A stretch of DNA of 64,000 bases from JBHHUI01 sp965248775. GTDB taxonomy: Bacteria; Chloroflexota; Anaerolineae; Anaerolineales; JBHHUI01. A program made the translations under genes and the position numbers. Positions 16,637 to 24,574 of the stretch are shown one piece after another. The stretch spans positions 558,001 through 622,000 of the forward strand of contig OZ252150.1 of assembly GCA_965248775.1 (NCBI GenBank), read 5' to 3'. How positions within the stretch are numbered: the first letter of the stretch is position 1; each line of letters starts with the position of its first letter. The notes under the pieces are model-generated. The model was not told the DNA's origin. It saw only the letters and a list, made by a program, of their open reading frames with translations, and searched no databases.

Positions 16637-17608
16637 TCAAGGCAGCTCCCCTTGGAATATCTTCGCTAGTTTAGATAAATCGATGTTGCCGCTGGACACG
16701 ATGCATGCCACTTTACCGTTTCCGGCTTTGCCGGCCAAGGCAGCTGCGACCGGTGCGGCTCCGGCGCCCTCCGCAATGATGCGGTTGCGTTCCGCGAGCA
16801 AACGCAGCGCGGCAGCGGTCTCTTCAAGCGTAACGACCAGCGCTGCATCGACCAATTTGCTTACCAGCGGCCACATATCAGGAAGGACATTCTTTCCGCC
16901 GAGCCCGTCCGCGAAAGACGGTTCATAATCTACTTCCCTTGGTTCGCCAGCGGCTAGGGAGGCAGCCAGCGGGGCCGCTATATCAATTTCCACTGTGTAA
17001 ATCATCGTCTCTGGCCTGCGCGCTCGCACTGCACTGGCAATTCCAGCCGTCAGCCCACCACCGCCATATGGGATCACGATCGCATCAACATCGGGTAAAT
17101 CCTCTAGCAATTCAAGCACAATCGTTCCATTGCCTGCAATCACATCCGGATCGCTTACAGGATGCACGAAGTGCCCGGTGATCAATGGATGCGTGCCCGT
17201 AAGAATGACCTCCCACCAGTCATCGAAGCTAATCTTCACAATGTCGGCGCCCAACCGTTTGATTGCCGCGAGCTTGGTTTCGGGAGCGTGATCCGGTACA
17301 AGCACAATGCACGGCAAACCAAGACGGCGCGCTTGCCAGGCGACGCCCTGCGCCATATTGCCGGCGCTGGCGGTGAAGATGCCCTTGTGCAGTGGCGAGT
17401 GTTCCGGCACAGATCCATCGGCAGCGAGTAATTTTCCGATGGCGTTGCCCGCACCGCGCAGTTTGAAGGAGCCGATGGGTTGCAGGTTTTCGAGCTTGAG
17501 ATAAATCTCCCCGTCGAAATTCGACTCGTTAAGTCGCACAAGCGGGGTGCGGATAGCGGAGCCCTGGATGCGCTCCCGGGCGGCCTCGATTTCGGCGAGA
17601 ACGATCAT
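16637..17608 (-). CDS. Threonine/serine dehydratase-like PLP enzyme
   Basis: About 323 residues from the ATG at 17608 (MIVLAEIEAARERIQG). Fold-type II PLP enzyme: the PLP lysine is in IGSFKLRGAGNA, the substrate/phosphate loop is TASAGNMAQGVA, and a glycine-rich PLP phosphate loop is IPYGGGGLTAG. Length and motifs fit a catabolic threonine ammonia-lyase lacking the C-terminal ACT domain, so no allosteric control is expected. It follows the ornithine cyclodeaminase homologue by 4 nt and is surely co-transcribed, suggesting joint use in amino-acid breakdown. Confidence 0.85.
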   Translation of the reverse strand: MIVLAEIEAARERIQGSAIRTPLVRLNESNFDGEIYLKLENLQPIGSFKLRGAGNAIGKLLAADGSVPEHSPLHKGIFTASAGNMAQGVAWQARRLGLPCIVLVPDHAPETKLAAIKRLGADIVKISFDDWWEVILTGTHPLITGHFVHPVSDPDVIAGNGTIVLELLEDLPDVDAIVIPYGGGGLTAGIASAVRARRPETMIYTVEIDIAAPLAASLAAGEPREVDYEPSFADGLGGKNVLPDMWPLVSKLVDAALVVTLEETAAALRLLAERNRIIAEGAGAAPVAAALAGKAGNGKVACIVSSGNIDLSKLAKIFQGELP

Positions 17609-17612
17609 TGAC

Positions 17613-18608
17613 CTAGCGGCCACCACCAAATTCGATACTCGTGCCCATACCTTTTTCGATGGCGCTGTTATAGATCAGGTGGGCTGCAGCTAAGTCTTCC
17701 ACGCCGACGCCGAGTGATTTGAAGAGTGTGATTTCATCGGATCTCTCGCGCCCCGGATGTTTGCCCAACAATATCTCGCCGATCTCCGCCCGGATGTGAT
17801 CGTCGCCAATGGCACCTTCTGCTTTCGGCATCAGGAAATCACCGGCTTCATTCAATGTCGATTCGCGACGATCGACAAACAGACTGGACTTGACCACGGC
17901 AGCGGTATCCAGCTCACGTGTAAAGGACACACTCGATCCGGCGGCATTGATGTGGGACCCTGGCGCGAGCGAATCCCCCATCAGAATGGGTTCGCGCGCG
18001 GAGGTGGTCGTGCAGATGATGTCCGCACCGTCCACAGCAGCTTCGACTGAGTCTGGGACTTCAATTTCGATCCCGTGTCTTTGAGATTCTTTTTCAGCAA
18101 AGGCTTGCGCATTTTGAAGTGTTCTGCTCCAAACACGTACGCGTTTGATCTCACGTGCGACGAGCATTGCTTCCAGATGCGAACGAGCTTGCACGCCCGA
18201 ACCAAGTATGGCCAGGTCATCGGCCGCTGCGCGCGCCAGCAGGCGAGTGGCGACACCGGATGCGGCTGCGGTGCGGATGGCAGTAATCTCGCTGGCATCA
18301 ATCATGGCAAGCATACGGCCATTATTAGTTTCGAAGAGCAGAACAGCTCCCTGATGAGAGTCATATTCGGTACCGTGATTGCCGGGCATCACGCTTACAA
18401 CCTTTATCCCCATCGATTCGATGTCATCCATAATCGCAGGCATCAGTCCAAGCGCACCGAACTTCTCGGGTAGCCAGATGGCTTGACGCAATGGCATGAT
18501 GGCGTCTCCAGCCGAGAGGATTTTGAGCGCGCCAGCCATAGCATCCATGCAGGCATCCATTGGCATGAGTTTGGCAACTTCTTCTTGGTTGACGATTAAA
18601 ACTTCCAT
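17613..18608 (-). CDS. Ornithine cyclodeaminase/mu-crystallin family protein
   Basis: 331 residues. The N-terminal substrate domain holds MPLRQAIWLPEKFGALGLMPA and the dinucleotide-binding fold begins at LAILGSGVQARSHLEAM (Rossmann GxGxxA, about 130-145). The ITAIRTAAASGVATRLLA segment, with the arginine that contacts the carboxylate, is present. Members include ornithine cyclodeaminase, alanine dehydrogenase and ketimine reductases, so the substrate is open. Paralogue of the gene at 19871, and paired with a threonine dehydratase-like enzyme in an apparent two-gene operon. Confidence 0.88.
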   Translation of the reverse strand: MEVLIVNQEEVAKLMPMDACMDAMAGALKILSAGDAIMPLRQAIWLPEKFGALGLMPAIMDDIESMGIKVVSVMPGNHGTEYDSHQGAVLLFETNNGRMLAMIDASEITAIRTAAASGVATRLLARAAADDLAILGSGVQARSHLEAMLVAREIKRVRVWSRTLQNAQAFAEKESQRHGIEIEVPDSVEAAVDGADIICTTTSAREPILMGDSLAPGSHINAAGSSVSFTRELDTAAVVKSSLFVDRRESTLNEAGDFLMPKAEGAIGDDHIRAEIGEILLGKHPGRERSDEITLFKSLGVGVEDLAAAHLIYNSAIEKGMGTSIEFGGGR

Positions 18609-18654
18609 GGATTGGTTCTCCTGTTCATCTATGTTGGACCTGATTGAATCTACG

Positions 18655-19640
18655 CTAAATCGTTCCCGGAATTGAAGAGGGAGGCTATCTCCTGAAAATC
18701 ATCCTGACTGAGATCAAATGAGAGCGCTTCGCGGATCGGCTCGAAATGTGTGGCGCGGCCCGACAATGGGAGCGGTGACACGTGGATGTGTCAGTACCCA
18801 TGCCAGGGCCAGACCCGCCATGCTGATGTTTCGCTCCGCGGCCATTGAACGGAACGTCTCAAGCTGAGCGAAAGTTTGTCTGTTCCAATGACGGAAGTAT
18901 GGTTCCGGGCGCAAGGTCATCCGTGAGCCGCTTGGATAATCCTGCTCAAAGCGGTACTTGCCTGTCAGAAAGCCTCCGGCCAATGGACTGAAAGGTGTAT
19001 AGCCAAGGCTCTGATCTTCGGAGAGTGGGAACATCTCGCGTTCATCCGCGCGGTCCAACAAGCTAAACGAGTTTTGTACCCAGGCGAAGCGCTCCAGATT
19101 GTATTTATCGCTAAGCCATAAGGATTTTGTCAGCAGCCAGGCCGGCATATTTGATGCGCCGATATAGCGCACTTTTCCCTGATGCACGAGGTCATCCATT
19201 GTACGCAAGGTCTCTTCCATTGGGGTACTGGGGTCCGGCTCGTGCATCAGATACATATCCAGGTGATCCAGAGCGAGCCTTTGCAGGCTGGCCTCCACCT
19301 GTCGCATAATATGGAGCCGAGAAAGACCACTATGGTTCGGTCCGGGACCCACGGGGTTGAAGACTTTGGAGCTGATCAGCAGTTTGTCTCGCGTTGTAGG
19401 ACCTTTTGCCCGCAGCCAGTTGCCCAGATAGGTTTCGCTGCGGCCACCACCGTAAGCATCCGCCGTATCGAAGACGGTGATGCCCAGCTCGTATGCTTCG
19501 TCGAGCAGCGCATGCGCCTCGCTTTCTGATTCGCCCTGGCCGAAAAATTCTGGTGCGCTGCCGACGCCGCCAAAGTTGCCGCAGCCCATGATCACTCGTG
19601 AAAATTTCAGGCCGGTGTTTCCTAAATTGACAAAGTTCAT
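18655..19640 (-). pseudogene. Aldo/keto reductase with a C-terminal frameshift
   Basis: From the ATG at 19640 (MNFVNLGNTGLKFSRVIMGC) the frame encodes a nearly complete aldo/keto reductase: catalytic Asp and Tyr in FDTADAYGGGRSE, Lys in LLISSKV and His in LYLMHEPDP. It runs into a stop at 18714 after TAPIVGPRH. The expected tail continues one base out of frame as THFEPIREALSFDLSQDDF, ending at a TAG at 18655. Removing one C near 18752 restores VGPRTHFEPIREAL. So the gene carries a +1 frameshift or an assembly error; the truncated product would lack only about 35 C-terminal residues. Confidence 0.85.
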
Positions 19641-19870
19641 CGGTGAATATCCTGACGAAGGCTGTTGGGACAGCCTAACATGTGAGTGCGTGCCTGACAA
19701 CCAACAATGTTGACTAGCTTTGTGCTTATGCCCATAATAAACAAGAATAAGTGCCAGGTATAAACCGCACGAGTGAAGTACAGGACGAGACTTTCAACCT
19801 CTGAGACGCGGGCTAATCAGAAGTTGTGCAGTGAACTGCGTACCCGCATTTTTCCCAATTTTTCCTGAAT

Positions 19871-20890
19871 ATGAGCAAAACTAACATGCGAATTCGTATA
19901 CTCTCAGCCCCCGATGTTCGGCAGACATTGCCGATGAAAGCAGCGGTCGAAGGAATGAAAACCGCTTTCAGCCAACTCTCCAGCGGGGAGGCGACAGTAC
20001 CACTGCGTAGTCGGATCGCAGTCCCGAAGTCCAATGGGGTCGCTCTCTTTATGCCCGCTTTGCTTGCCGGCGCGAGCGAGGAAGGCTCCGGGACATTGGC
20101 CGTCAAAGTTGTGTCTGTCTTTGGCGATAATCCCAAACGCGACCTGCCGATCATCCATGCAGCCGTGATGGTGCTAGACTCGGTAACCGGCCGACCCCTT
20201 GCACTGATGGAAGGGGGTTCCCTCACGGCTATTCGTACCGGTGCCGGGAGCGGGGCGGCAACAGATGTTTTGGCGCGCGAGGATGCCTCCGTCGTCGCCA
20301 TTTTTGGGAGTGGAGTGCAGGCCCGCACTCAATTGGAAGCGGTGTGCACGGTTCGGAAAATGGAGCAAGTTTGGGTTTACAGTCCGACTGCAAGCCACGC
20401 CGAAGCGTTCGCTGCCGAGATGACCGGGACTGGGCCTATACCTGCAGATGTGCGCGTGACGCGAAGTCCGCGCGAAGCGATTACCCATGCTGATATTATC
20501 TGCGCGGCGACGACCTCAAGAGTGCCTGTCTTCGATGGGCAGGATTTACAGCCCGGTGCGCATATTAATGGTGTGGGCTCGTTCACGCCCGAGATGCAAG
20601 AAGTGGACGTTGAAACCGTGGGGCGCTCTCTCGTTGTCGTCGATTCGCGTGAGTCGGTGATGGAGGAGGCGGGCGATCTCATCGTGCCGATCCAGAACGG
20701 GGACATTGCAGCCAGCCATATCCATGCGGAGATCGGGGAGGTCATTGCGGGCAGCCAGAGCGGACGCACTTCGGCTGAGCAGATCACCTATTTCAAGTCC
20801 TGTGGTGTTGCAGTGCAGGACGCGATCGCGGCCGGGATCGCTCTTGCGAATGCGGAGAAGATGGGATTGGGCAGTCTGGTTGAGCTATAA
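19871..20890 (+). CDS. Ornithine cyclodeaminase/mu-crystallin family protein
   Basis: 339 residues, paralogous to the protein at 17613-18608. The substrate arginine lies in VPLRSRIAVP and the LTAIRTGAGSGAATDVLA segment, and the NAD(P) fold in VAIFGSGVQARTQLEAV. GAHINGVGSFTPEMQEVD and a DSRESVMEEAGDL segment complete the family pattern. Function could be ornithine cyclodeamination, delta1-pyrroline-2-carboxylate reduction or similar. Transcribed divergently from the aldo/keto reductase across about 230 bases that hold no other gene; a DUF2277 gene follows within 50 bases. Confidence 0.88.
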   Translation: MSKTNMRIRILSAPDVRQTLPMKAAVEGMKTAFSQLSSGEATVPLRSRIAVPKSNGVALFMPALLAGASEEGSGTLAVKVVSVFGDNPKRDLPIIHAAVMVLDSVTGRPLALMEGGSLTAIRTGAGSGAATDVLAREDASVVAIFGSGVQARTQLEAVCTVRKMEQVWVYSPTASHAEAFAAEMTGTGPIPADVRVTRSPREAITHADIICAATTSRVPVFDGQDLQPGAHINGVGSFTPEMQEVDVETVGRSLVVVDSRESVMEEAGDLIVPIQNGDIAASHIHAEIGEVIAGSQSGRTSAEQITYFKSCGVAVQDAIAAGIALANAEKMGLGSLVEL

Positions 20891-20936
20891 ACGAATCCAG
20901 AATAAAGGATGAAATGACCGAATTGGAGTTTTTATC

Positions 20937-21137
20937 ATGTGTCGCAGTATTAAACAATTACGCCGTCCGGAAGAACCGCCGACCGATGAGGAGCTGCAAG
21001 CTGCCGCACTGCAGTTTGTGCGCAAAGTGAGTGGCTATCGCGCGCCATCGCGTGCGAACGATGCAGCCTTCAATGCAGCTGTCGATGAAATCGCACTTGC
21101 CACGCGCAAGTTATTTGAAGGACTCGTCGTTCGTTAA
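20937..21137 (+). CDS. DUF2277 family protein
   Basis: 66 residues. The N-terminal MCRSIKQLRRPEEPPTDEEL and the QFVRKVSGYRAPSRANDAAF core match the small DUF2277 family found across bacteria. The invariant initial MCRSIK with its cysteine at position 2 suggests metal or nucleophile chemistry at the N-terminus, but no function is known. It follows an OCD-family gene and precedes a GDSL hydrolase in what may be an operon. Confidence 0.88.
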   Translation: MCRSIKQLRRPEEPPTDEELQAAALQFVRKVSGYRAPSRANDAAFNAAVDEIALATRKLFEGLVVR

Positions 21138-21166
21138 TTCGGCGCAGCAATTTTCCTGGTTCTCTA

Positions 21167-21784
21167 ATGGCTGAAGCACTTCGCATCCTTGCACTGGGAG
21201 ATTCGTTTACATTTGGGGAAGGGGTGCTCGCGCAGGAACGCTGGTCCGCTCAGTTTGTCGACTTGTTGGAGGCAGCTGGTTTCAGTGCAACGGAGATGAT
21301 GGTGCTGGCGGTTACTGGCTGGACGACCAACGAGCTGGCTGATGCAATATCTCTGGCGCGTCTATCGCCTCCTTATGATCTGGTGACGTTGTTGATCGGT
21401 GTGAATGACCAGTATCGTGGCTATAATGCGCAGACCTACCGGGTCGGGTTCTCCGAACTGCTGGAAAAGGTGGTCGGCTTTGCAGGTGGGAAAGCGGAGC
21501 ACGTGCTGGTCTTCTCAATCCCGGATTACAGCAGCACTCCCTTTGCGCAACAACTCGATCCTCGGACAATTCGGGCCACACTTGCTCGATTCAATGAAAT
21601 CAACCAAGAGACCACATCAAATGTCGGTGCTCACTACGTGGACTTGACACCTATATCAAGCGCCGCCGCGCACGAGCCTGAGATGCTTGTTTCGGATGGC
21701 TTACACCCCTCCGGCAAGATGTACACAGCTTGGGCAGAACTCGCATTTCAGACGATCCATCCTCAATTGAAGGAGCAGCGATGA
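21167..21784 (+). CDS. SGNH/GDSL hydrolase
   Basis: 205 residues. Block I is ILALGDSFTFGEG with the nucleophilic Ser in GDSF; the oxyanion Gly is in AVTGWTTNELA; block III is LLIGVNDQYRG with the Asn; block V is SDGLHPSGKMY with the Asp-xx-His. All four catalytic elements are intact. No signal peptide is present, so it is a cytoplasmic esterase or lipase of unknown substrate. Its TGA overlaps the ATG of the next gene (ATGA), so the small membrane protein downstream is translationally coupled to it. Confidence 0.9.
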   Translation: MAEALRILALGDSFTFGEGVLAQERWSAQFVDLLEAAGFSATEMMVLAVTGWTTNELADAISLARLSPPYDLVTLLIGVNDQYRGYNAQTYRVGFSELLEKVVGFAGGKAEHVLVFSIPDYSSTPFAQQLDPRTIRATLARFNEINQETTSNVGAHYVDLTPISSAAAHEPEMLVSDGLHPSGKMYTAWAELAFQTIHPQLKEQR

Positions 21785-22134
21785 TTATTGCTCTTGTAGG
21801 AATCCTGCTTGGCAGCGCGCTCTCGCTGCTTGGCCTTCTAGTCGTTTCGTCTCAAGTGCGGCAGCACACTATCCAGGTTGCTTCATGGCCGGCAAGAATC
21901 TTACAGATAGGCGCCTTAGTCCTGATTGGCAGCATCGTCTTGGGGTTCTTCACCGGCCTCGATCCTGTTGTCTACCAGTTGCCGCTCATAATCGGTGCAG
22001 CGACTATCATTGCCGGCATCACGATCCTGCTGCACGAACGACAACAGTCTGGATATTTGTTCGGGCGCTCGCTGAGCTTGCAGGTACTCATCGCGGGAGC
22101 CGTAGAGTTGCTCTTGGCGCTCATCGGTCGTTAG
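21781..22134 (+). CDS. Small integral membrane protein
   Basis: 117 residues with strongly hydrophobic segments at about 2-22, 38-58, 62-82 and 97-116, indicating three or four transmembrane helices. No known motif is recognised. It starts within the stop codon of the GDSL hydrolase and ends about 40 bases before an FAD-dependent oxidase gene. The function is unknown; its position suggests a partner of the hydrolase. Confidence 0.7.
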   Translation: MIIALVGILLGSALSLLGLLVVSSQVRQHTIQVASWPARILQIGALVLIGSIVLGFFTGLDPVVYQLPLIIGAATIIAGITILLHERQQSGYLFGRSLSLQVLIAGAVELLLALIGR

Positions 22135-22172
22135 TAAAACAGCACATTCGAAGTACATGATGAATACTCAAC

Positions 22173-23330
22173 ATGAGTGAGCTGCCCTCGCACACGCAGG
22201 TTGTCGTTGTTGGTGGCGGTGTCATGGGTGCCAGCAGTGCATTCCATCTGGCTGCACGCGGCTGCAGAGATGTAGTTTTATTGGAGAAGGCTTCATTCTT
22301 TGGGCAGGGCGCAACTGGCAAGTGTGCAGGTGGTATTCGGCATCAGTTTAGGACGGAAGTTAATATTCGGCTGTCTCAACACAGCCTGCCGATGCTGGAT
22401 GCATTCGAGGAAGTAACCGGACAATCGGCCGATGTGCGTAAATGCGGCTATCTCTTTTTATTGCGACATGAGAAAGATGTTGAGTCGTTCCGCCGAACCG
22501 TTGACCTGCAAAACTCTCTGGGCGTGCAAACGGAATGGCTGAGTCCTGCCGAAATCCGTGAGCGCACTCCAATCGTGCAGACAGAGGATGTGTTGGCTGC
22601 CACCTACCACGGCGAAGATGGGCTGGCGGATCCGAACAGCGTTGTGATGGGCTATATTAATGCGGCTCGCCGACTGGGGGTAAAGTGTCTGACAGATGTG
22701 GAAGTGACCGGTATCGAGGTGGAGAAAGGCCAGATAAGGAGCGTTGAGACTTCTCAGGGAGAGATAGCCTGCGAGATGATTGTCAATGCAGCGGGACCGT
22801 GGTCTGCTCGGATTGGGGAGTTTGCCGGAGTCGATGTGCCGGTCGTGCCCATCCGTCGGCAGATACTGACAACCAATCCAATCCCTGCAATCCCGTCGGA
22901 TTTTCCATTTACGATCGATTTCGCGGCCAGCCTATATTTTCACAAAGAAGGAGAAGGATTACTCCTCGGCATGTCCAACCCCGAAGAAGTGCCCAGTTTC
23001 GACGAGAGTATCGACAAAGAGTGGGAGTATATAACGCTTGAAAAAGCTATCGAGCGGATACCCCTGCTAGCAGAGGCGGCGCGGGCCTCGCATTGGGCAG
23101 GACTTTATGAAGTGACACCGGATGCACATCCTGTGATAGGGGCTTCTGAGTTAGAAGGATATTATGTTGTTACGGGATTCTCCGGGCACGGCTTCATGCA
23201 CGGTCCAATTGCCGGGTTACTCCTGGCGGAGATCATGCTTGATGGACATGCTTCTACAGTCGATATTTACTCCTTGCGCCTCTCGCGATTTGCTGAAGCC
23301 GATCTGATCTACGAATATAATGTCGTCTGA
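22173..23330 (+). CDS. FAD-dependent oxidoreductase, DAO/sarcosine oxidase type
   Basis: 385 residues. The N-terminal FAD fold is VVVVGGGVMGASSAFHLAARG, with the GxGxxG signature at about residues 14-19 and Glu near 40 (VVLLEKASF). The segment GATGKCAGGIRHQF and the C-terminal ITPDAHPVIG-like GLYEVTPDAHPVIGASELEG and GFSGHGFMHGPIAG are typical of glycine/D-amino-acid oxidases and sarcosine oxidase beta subunits. It oxidises a secondary or D-amine, producing H2O2 if it is an oxidase. The gene directly upstream of the peroxiredoxin pair would thus produce the substrate those enzymes remove, although about 100 bases and a possible promoter separate them. Confidence 0.88.
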   Translation: MSELPSHTQVVVVGGGVMGASSAFHLAARGCRDVVLLEKASFFGQGATGKCAGGIRHQFRTEVNIRLSQHSLPMLDAFEEVTGQSADVRKCGYLFLLRHEKDVESFRRTVDLQNSLGVQTEWLSPAEIRERTPIVQTEDVLAATYHGEDGLADPNSVVMGYINAARRLGVKCLTDVEVTGIEVEKGQIRSVETSQGEIACEMIVNAAGPWSARIGEFAGVDVPVVPIRRQILTTNPIPAIPSDFPFTIDFAASLYFHKEGEGLLLGMSNPEEVPSFDESIDKEWEYITLEKAIERIPLLAEAARASHWAGLYEVTPDAHPVIGASELEGYYVVTGFSGHGFMHGPIAGLLLAEIMLDGHASTVDIYSLRLSRFAEADLIYEYNVV

Positions 23331-23346
23331 CAAATTCTGTTGCCTC

Positions 23347-23376
23347 TTGCCAATTTAGCCGATGTAACAGTATCAT
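23347..23376 (+). promoter_or_regulatory. Possible promoter of the selenoprotein operon
   Basis: TTGCCA and TATCAT are spaced 18 nt apart, 63 nt before the peroxiredoxin ATG. A Shine-Dalgarno AAGGA precedes that ATG by 7 nt. Confidence 0.35.
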
Positions 23377-23438
23377 TTGACCACTCACGCGGCAGACTTT
23401 TCGGTCGTTCTCCCTGCCGCTACTCTAAGGACTCCGCC

Positions 23439-23915
23439 ATGCCACAAGCACCCATCGAAGTCGGACAAGTTGCCCCGGATTTTGAGCTCGCCGCCTCGGT
23501 GGGCGATAGCCCGCTACGACTGTCCAGCTTAAGGGAGCGCTTCGTTGTGCTCGGGTTCTATGTGCTCGACTTTACGAGTACTTGAGAGATAGAGCTGCTC
23601 GACTTCCAGAAATATCTGCCGGAATTCGAGGAGCGCAATGCCCAGGTGCTGGGCATCAGCATTGATAGCGTCTATGCCCATCGGGCTTGGGCAAACATAC
23701 TTGGAGGGATACAGTTTCCATTATTGGCGGACTTCCATCCGAAGGGCGCGGTCGCCGAGCAATATGGCATCTACCGGCCAGACCGGGGATACTCGCGTCG
23801 AGCAGTATTCATCGTCGATCCGGATGGGGTTGTGCAATATTCCGAGGTCATCGCGAAAGGCCCGCCAGACACGGAAACATTACTGGCAAAGATCGACCAC
23901 TTGCGGGAGAATTAA
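23439..23915 (+). CDS. Selenocysteine-containing peroxiredoxin (AhpC/TSA family), TGA at the peroxidatic Cys
   Basis: 158 codons with an in-frame TGA at 23583-23585 (residue 49). Upstream of it are GQVAPDFELAA and FVVLGFYVLDFTST; downstream, EIELLDFQKYLPEFEERNAQVLGISIDS and the GYSRRAVFIVDPDG strand complete an ordinary Prx. The TGA sits exactly where the peroxidatic Cys belongs (TxxC becomes T46-S-T-U49). The rest of the protein has no cysteine, so it is a one-Sec type with no resolving Cys. The Pro usually seven residues before is Val. A hairpin follows the TGA at the right distance for a SECIS element. Reduction would fall to the AhpD-like protein encoded 12 nt downstream. A plain nonsense mutation is the alternative, but would have to hit the catalytic codon by chance. 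Confidence 0.9.
23598..23630 (+). promoter_or_regulatory. Candidate bacterial SECIS element in the peroxiredoxin mRNA
   Basis: CTCGACTTCC (23598-23607) pairs with GGAATTCGAG (23621-23630), nine of ten pairs, with a 13-nt loop that begins AG. The loop starts 22 nt after the TGA. Bacterial SECIS rules as I recall them ask for a loop 16-37 nt downstream with a G in its first two positions; both are met. An alternative inner stem CAGA/UCUG exists. Confidence 0.7.
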
Positions 23916-23927
23916 CCAAGAGTTAGC

Positions 23928-24488
23928 ATGTGGATTAAACATGTAAAGGAAGACGAAGCCACCGGCATAGTCAAGAAACTCTACAACGGCACGCAGCGCT
24001 CGTGGGGTGGTGTGGACAACATCATAAAAGTCCACAGCCTTAATACTTCTGCGATGCGGGCACTCATGACCTTTTACAATGGCGTTATGCACGGGGACTG
24101 CGATTTGTCTCTGGCCCAGCGTGAAATGATTGCGGTGACTGTATCAGTGCTGAATGAATGCGAGTATTGAATACGGCATCATGGGGAGGGGCTCCTCAGA
24201 GAAGTCGGTGACCCGGATTGGGTCGCGCAGATGAAGCAAGATTATCGAGAGGCCGAGCTGGACGCGGCCGACCGCGCGATGCTCGACTACGTGGTCAAGC
24301 TGACCCTGCGGCCAGCAGCGAGCACTTTGGATGATATCGAGAGATTGCGTAGTGTGGGCTTTGGAGATAAGTCTATACTCGAGATCAACCAGATCACCGG
24401 ATTCTTCGCCTGGTGCAACCGCACAGTGGATGGGCTGGGTGTGGAGCTGGAAGAATTTTGGGAGATGGAGGGTATGTCAAATATTTAA
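23928..24488 (+). CDS. Selenocysteine-containing AhpD-like protein (CxxU), carboxymuconolactone decarboxylase family
   Basis: 186 codons with an in-frame TGA at 24168-24170 (residue 81). The flanking sequence VSVLNECEY-TGA-IRHHGEGLLREVGD reads as the AhpD active site with its second Cys replaced: Cys78-E-Y-U81, followed by His85. Glu66, 12 residues before Cys78, completes the AhpD proton-relay set (Glu, CxxC, His). The C-terminal half (LDYVVKLTLRPAASTLDDIERLR, ITGFFAWCNRTVDGL) is a typical all-alpha CMD domain in the same frame. AhpD normally shuttles electrons to AhpC, so this is the likely reductase of the peroxiredoxin encoded immediately upstream. A SECIS-like hairpin follows the TGA. Confidence 0.9.
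24182..24198 (+). promoter_or_regulatory. Candidate bacterial SECIS element in the AhpD-like mRNA
   Basis: GGGGAG (24183-24188) pairs with CTCCTC (24192-24197), extended by one U-A pair, with a GGG loop that begins 18 nt after the TGA. The distance and the loop G fit the bacterial SECIS rules. Confidence 0.65.
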
Positions 24489-24564
24489 ACACTCGGAGGT
24501 GAGCAGCTAACGGATAGAAATACATGTGACAATTCCTGAGTAAGTCTGTATTCGATTTTTTTAT

Positions 24565-24571
24565 GGAGGAG
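24565..24571 (+). promoter_or_regulatory. Strong ribosome binding site fixing the binding-protein start
   Basis: GGAGGAG lies 3 nt before ATG 24575 and overlaps an earlier ATG at 24563, so translation should begin at 24575. Confidence 0.75.
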
Positions 24572-24574
24572 AAA

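Noticed and set aside
23583..23585. TGA in the peroxiredoxin as an ordinary nonsense mutation or sequencing error
   Set aside because: The next gene has the same event, again at its catalytic Cys codon, and both have SECIS-like hairpins; chance is very unlikely.
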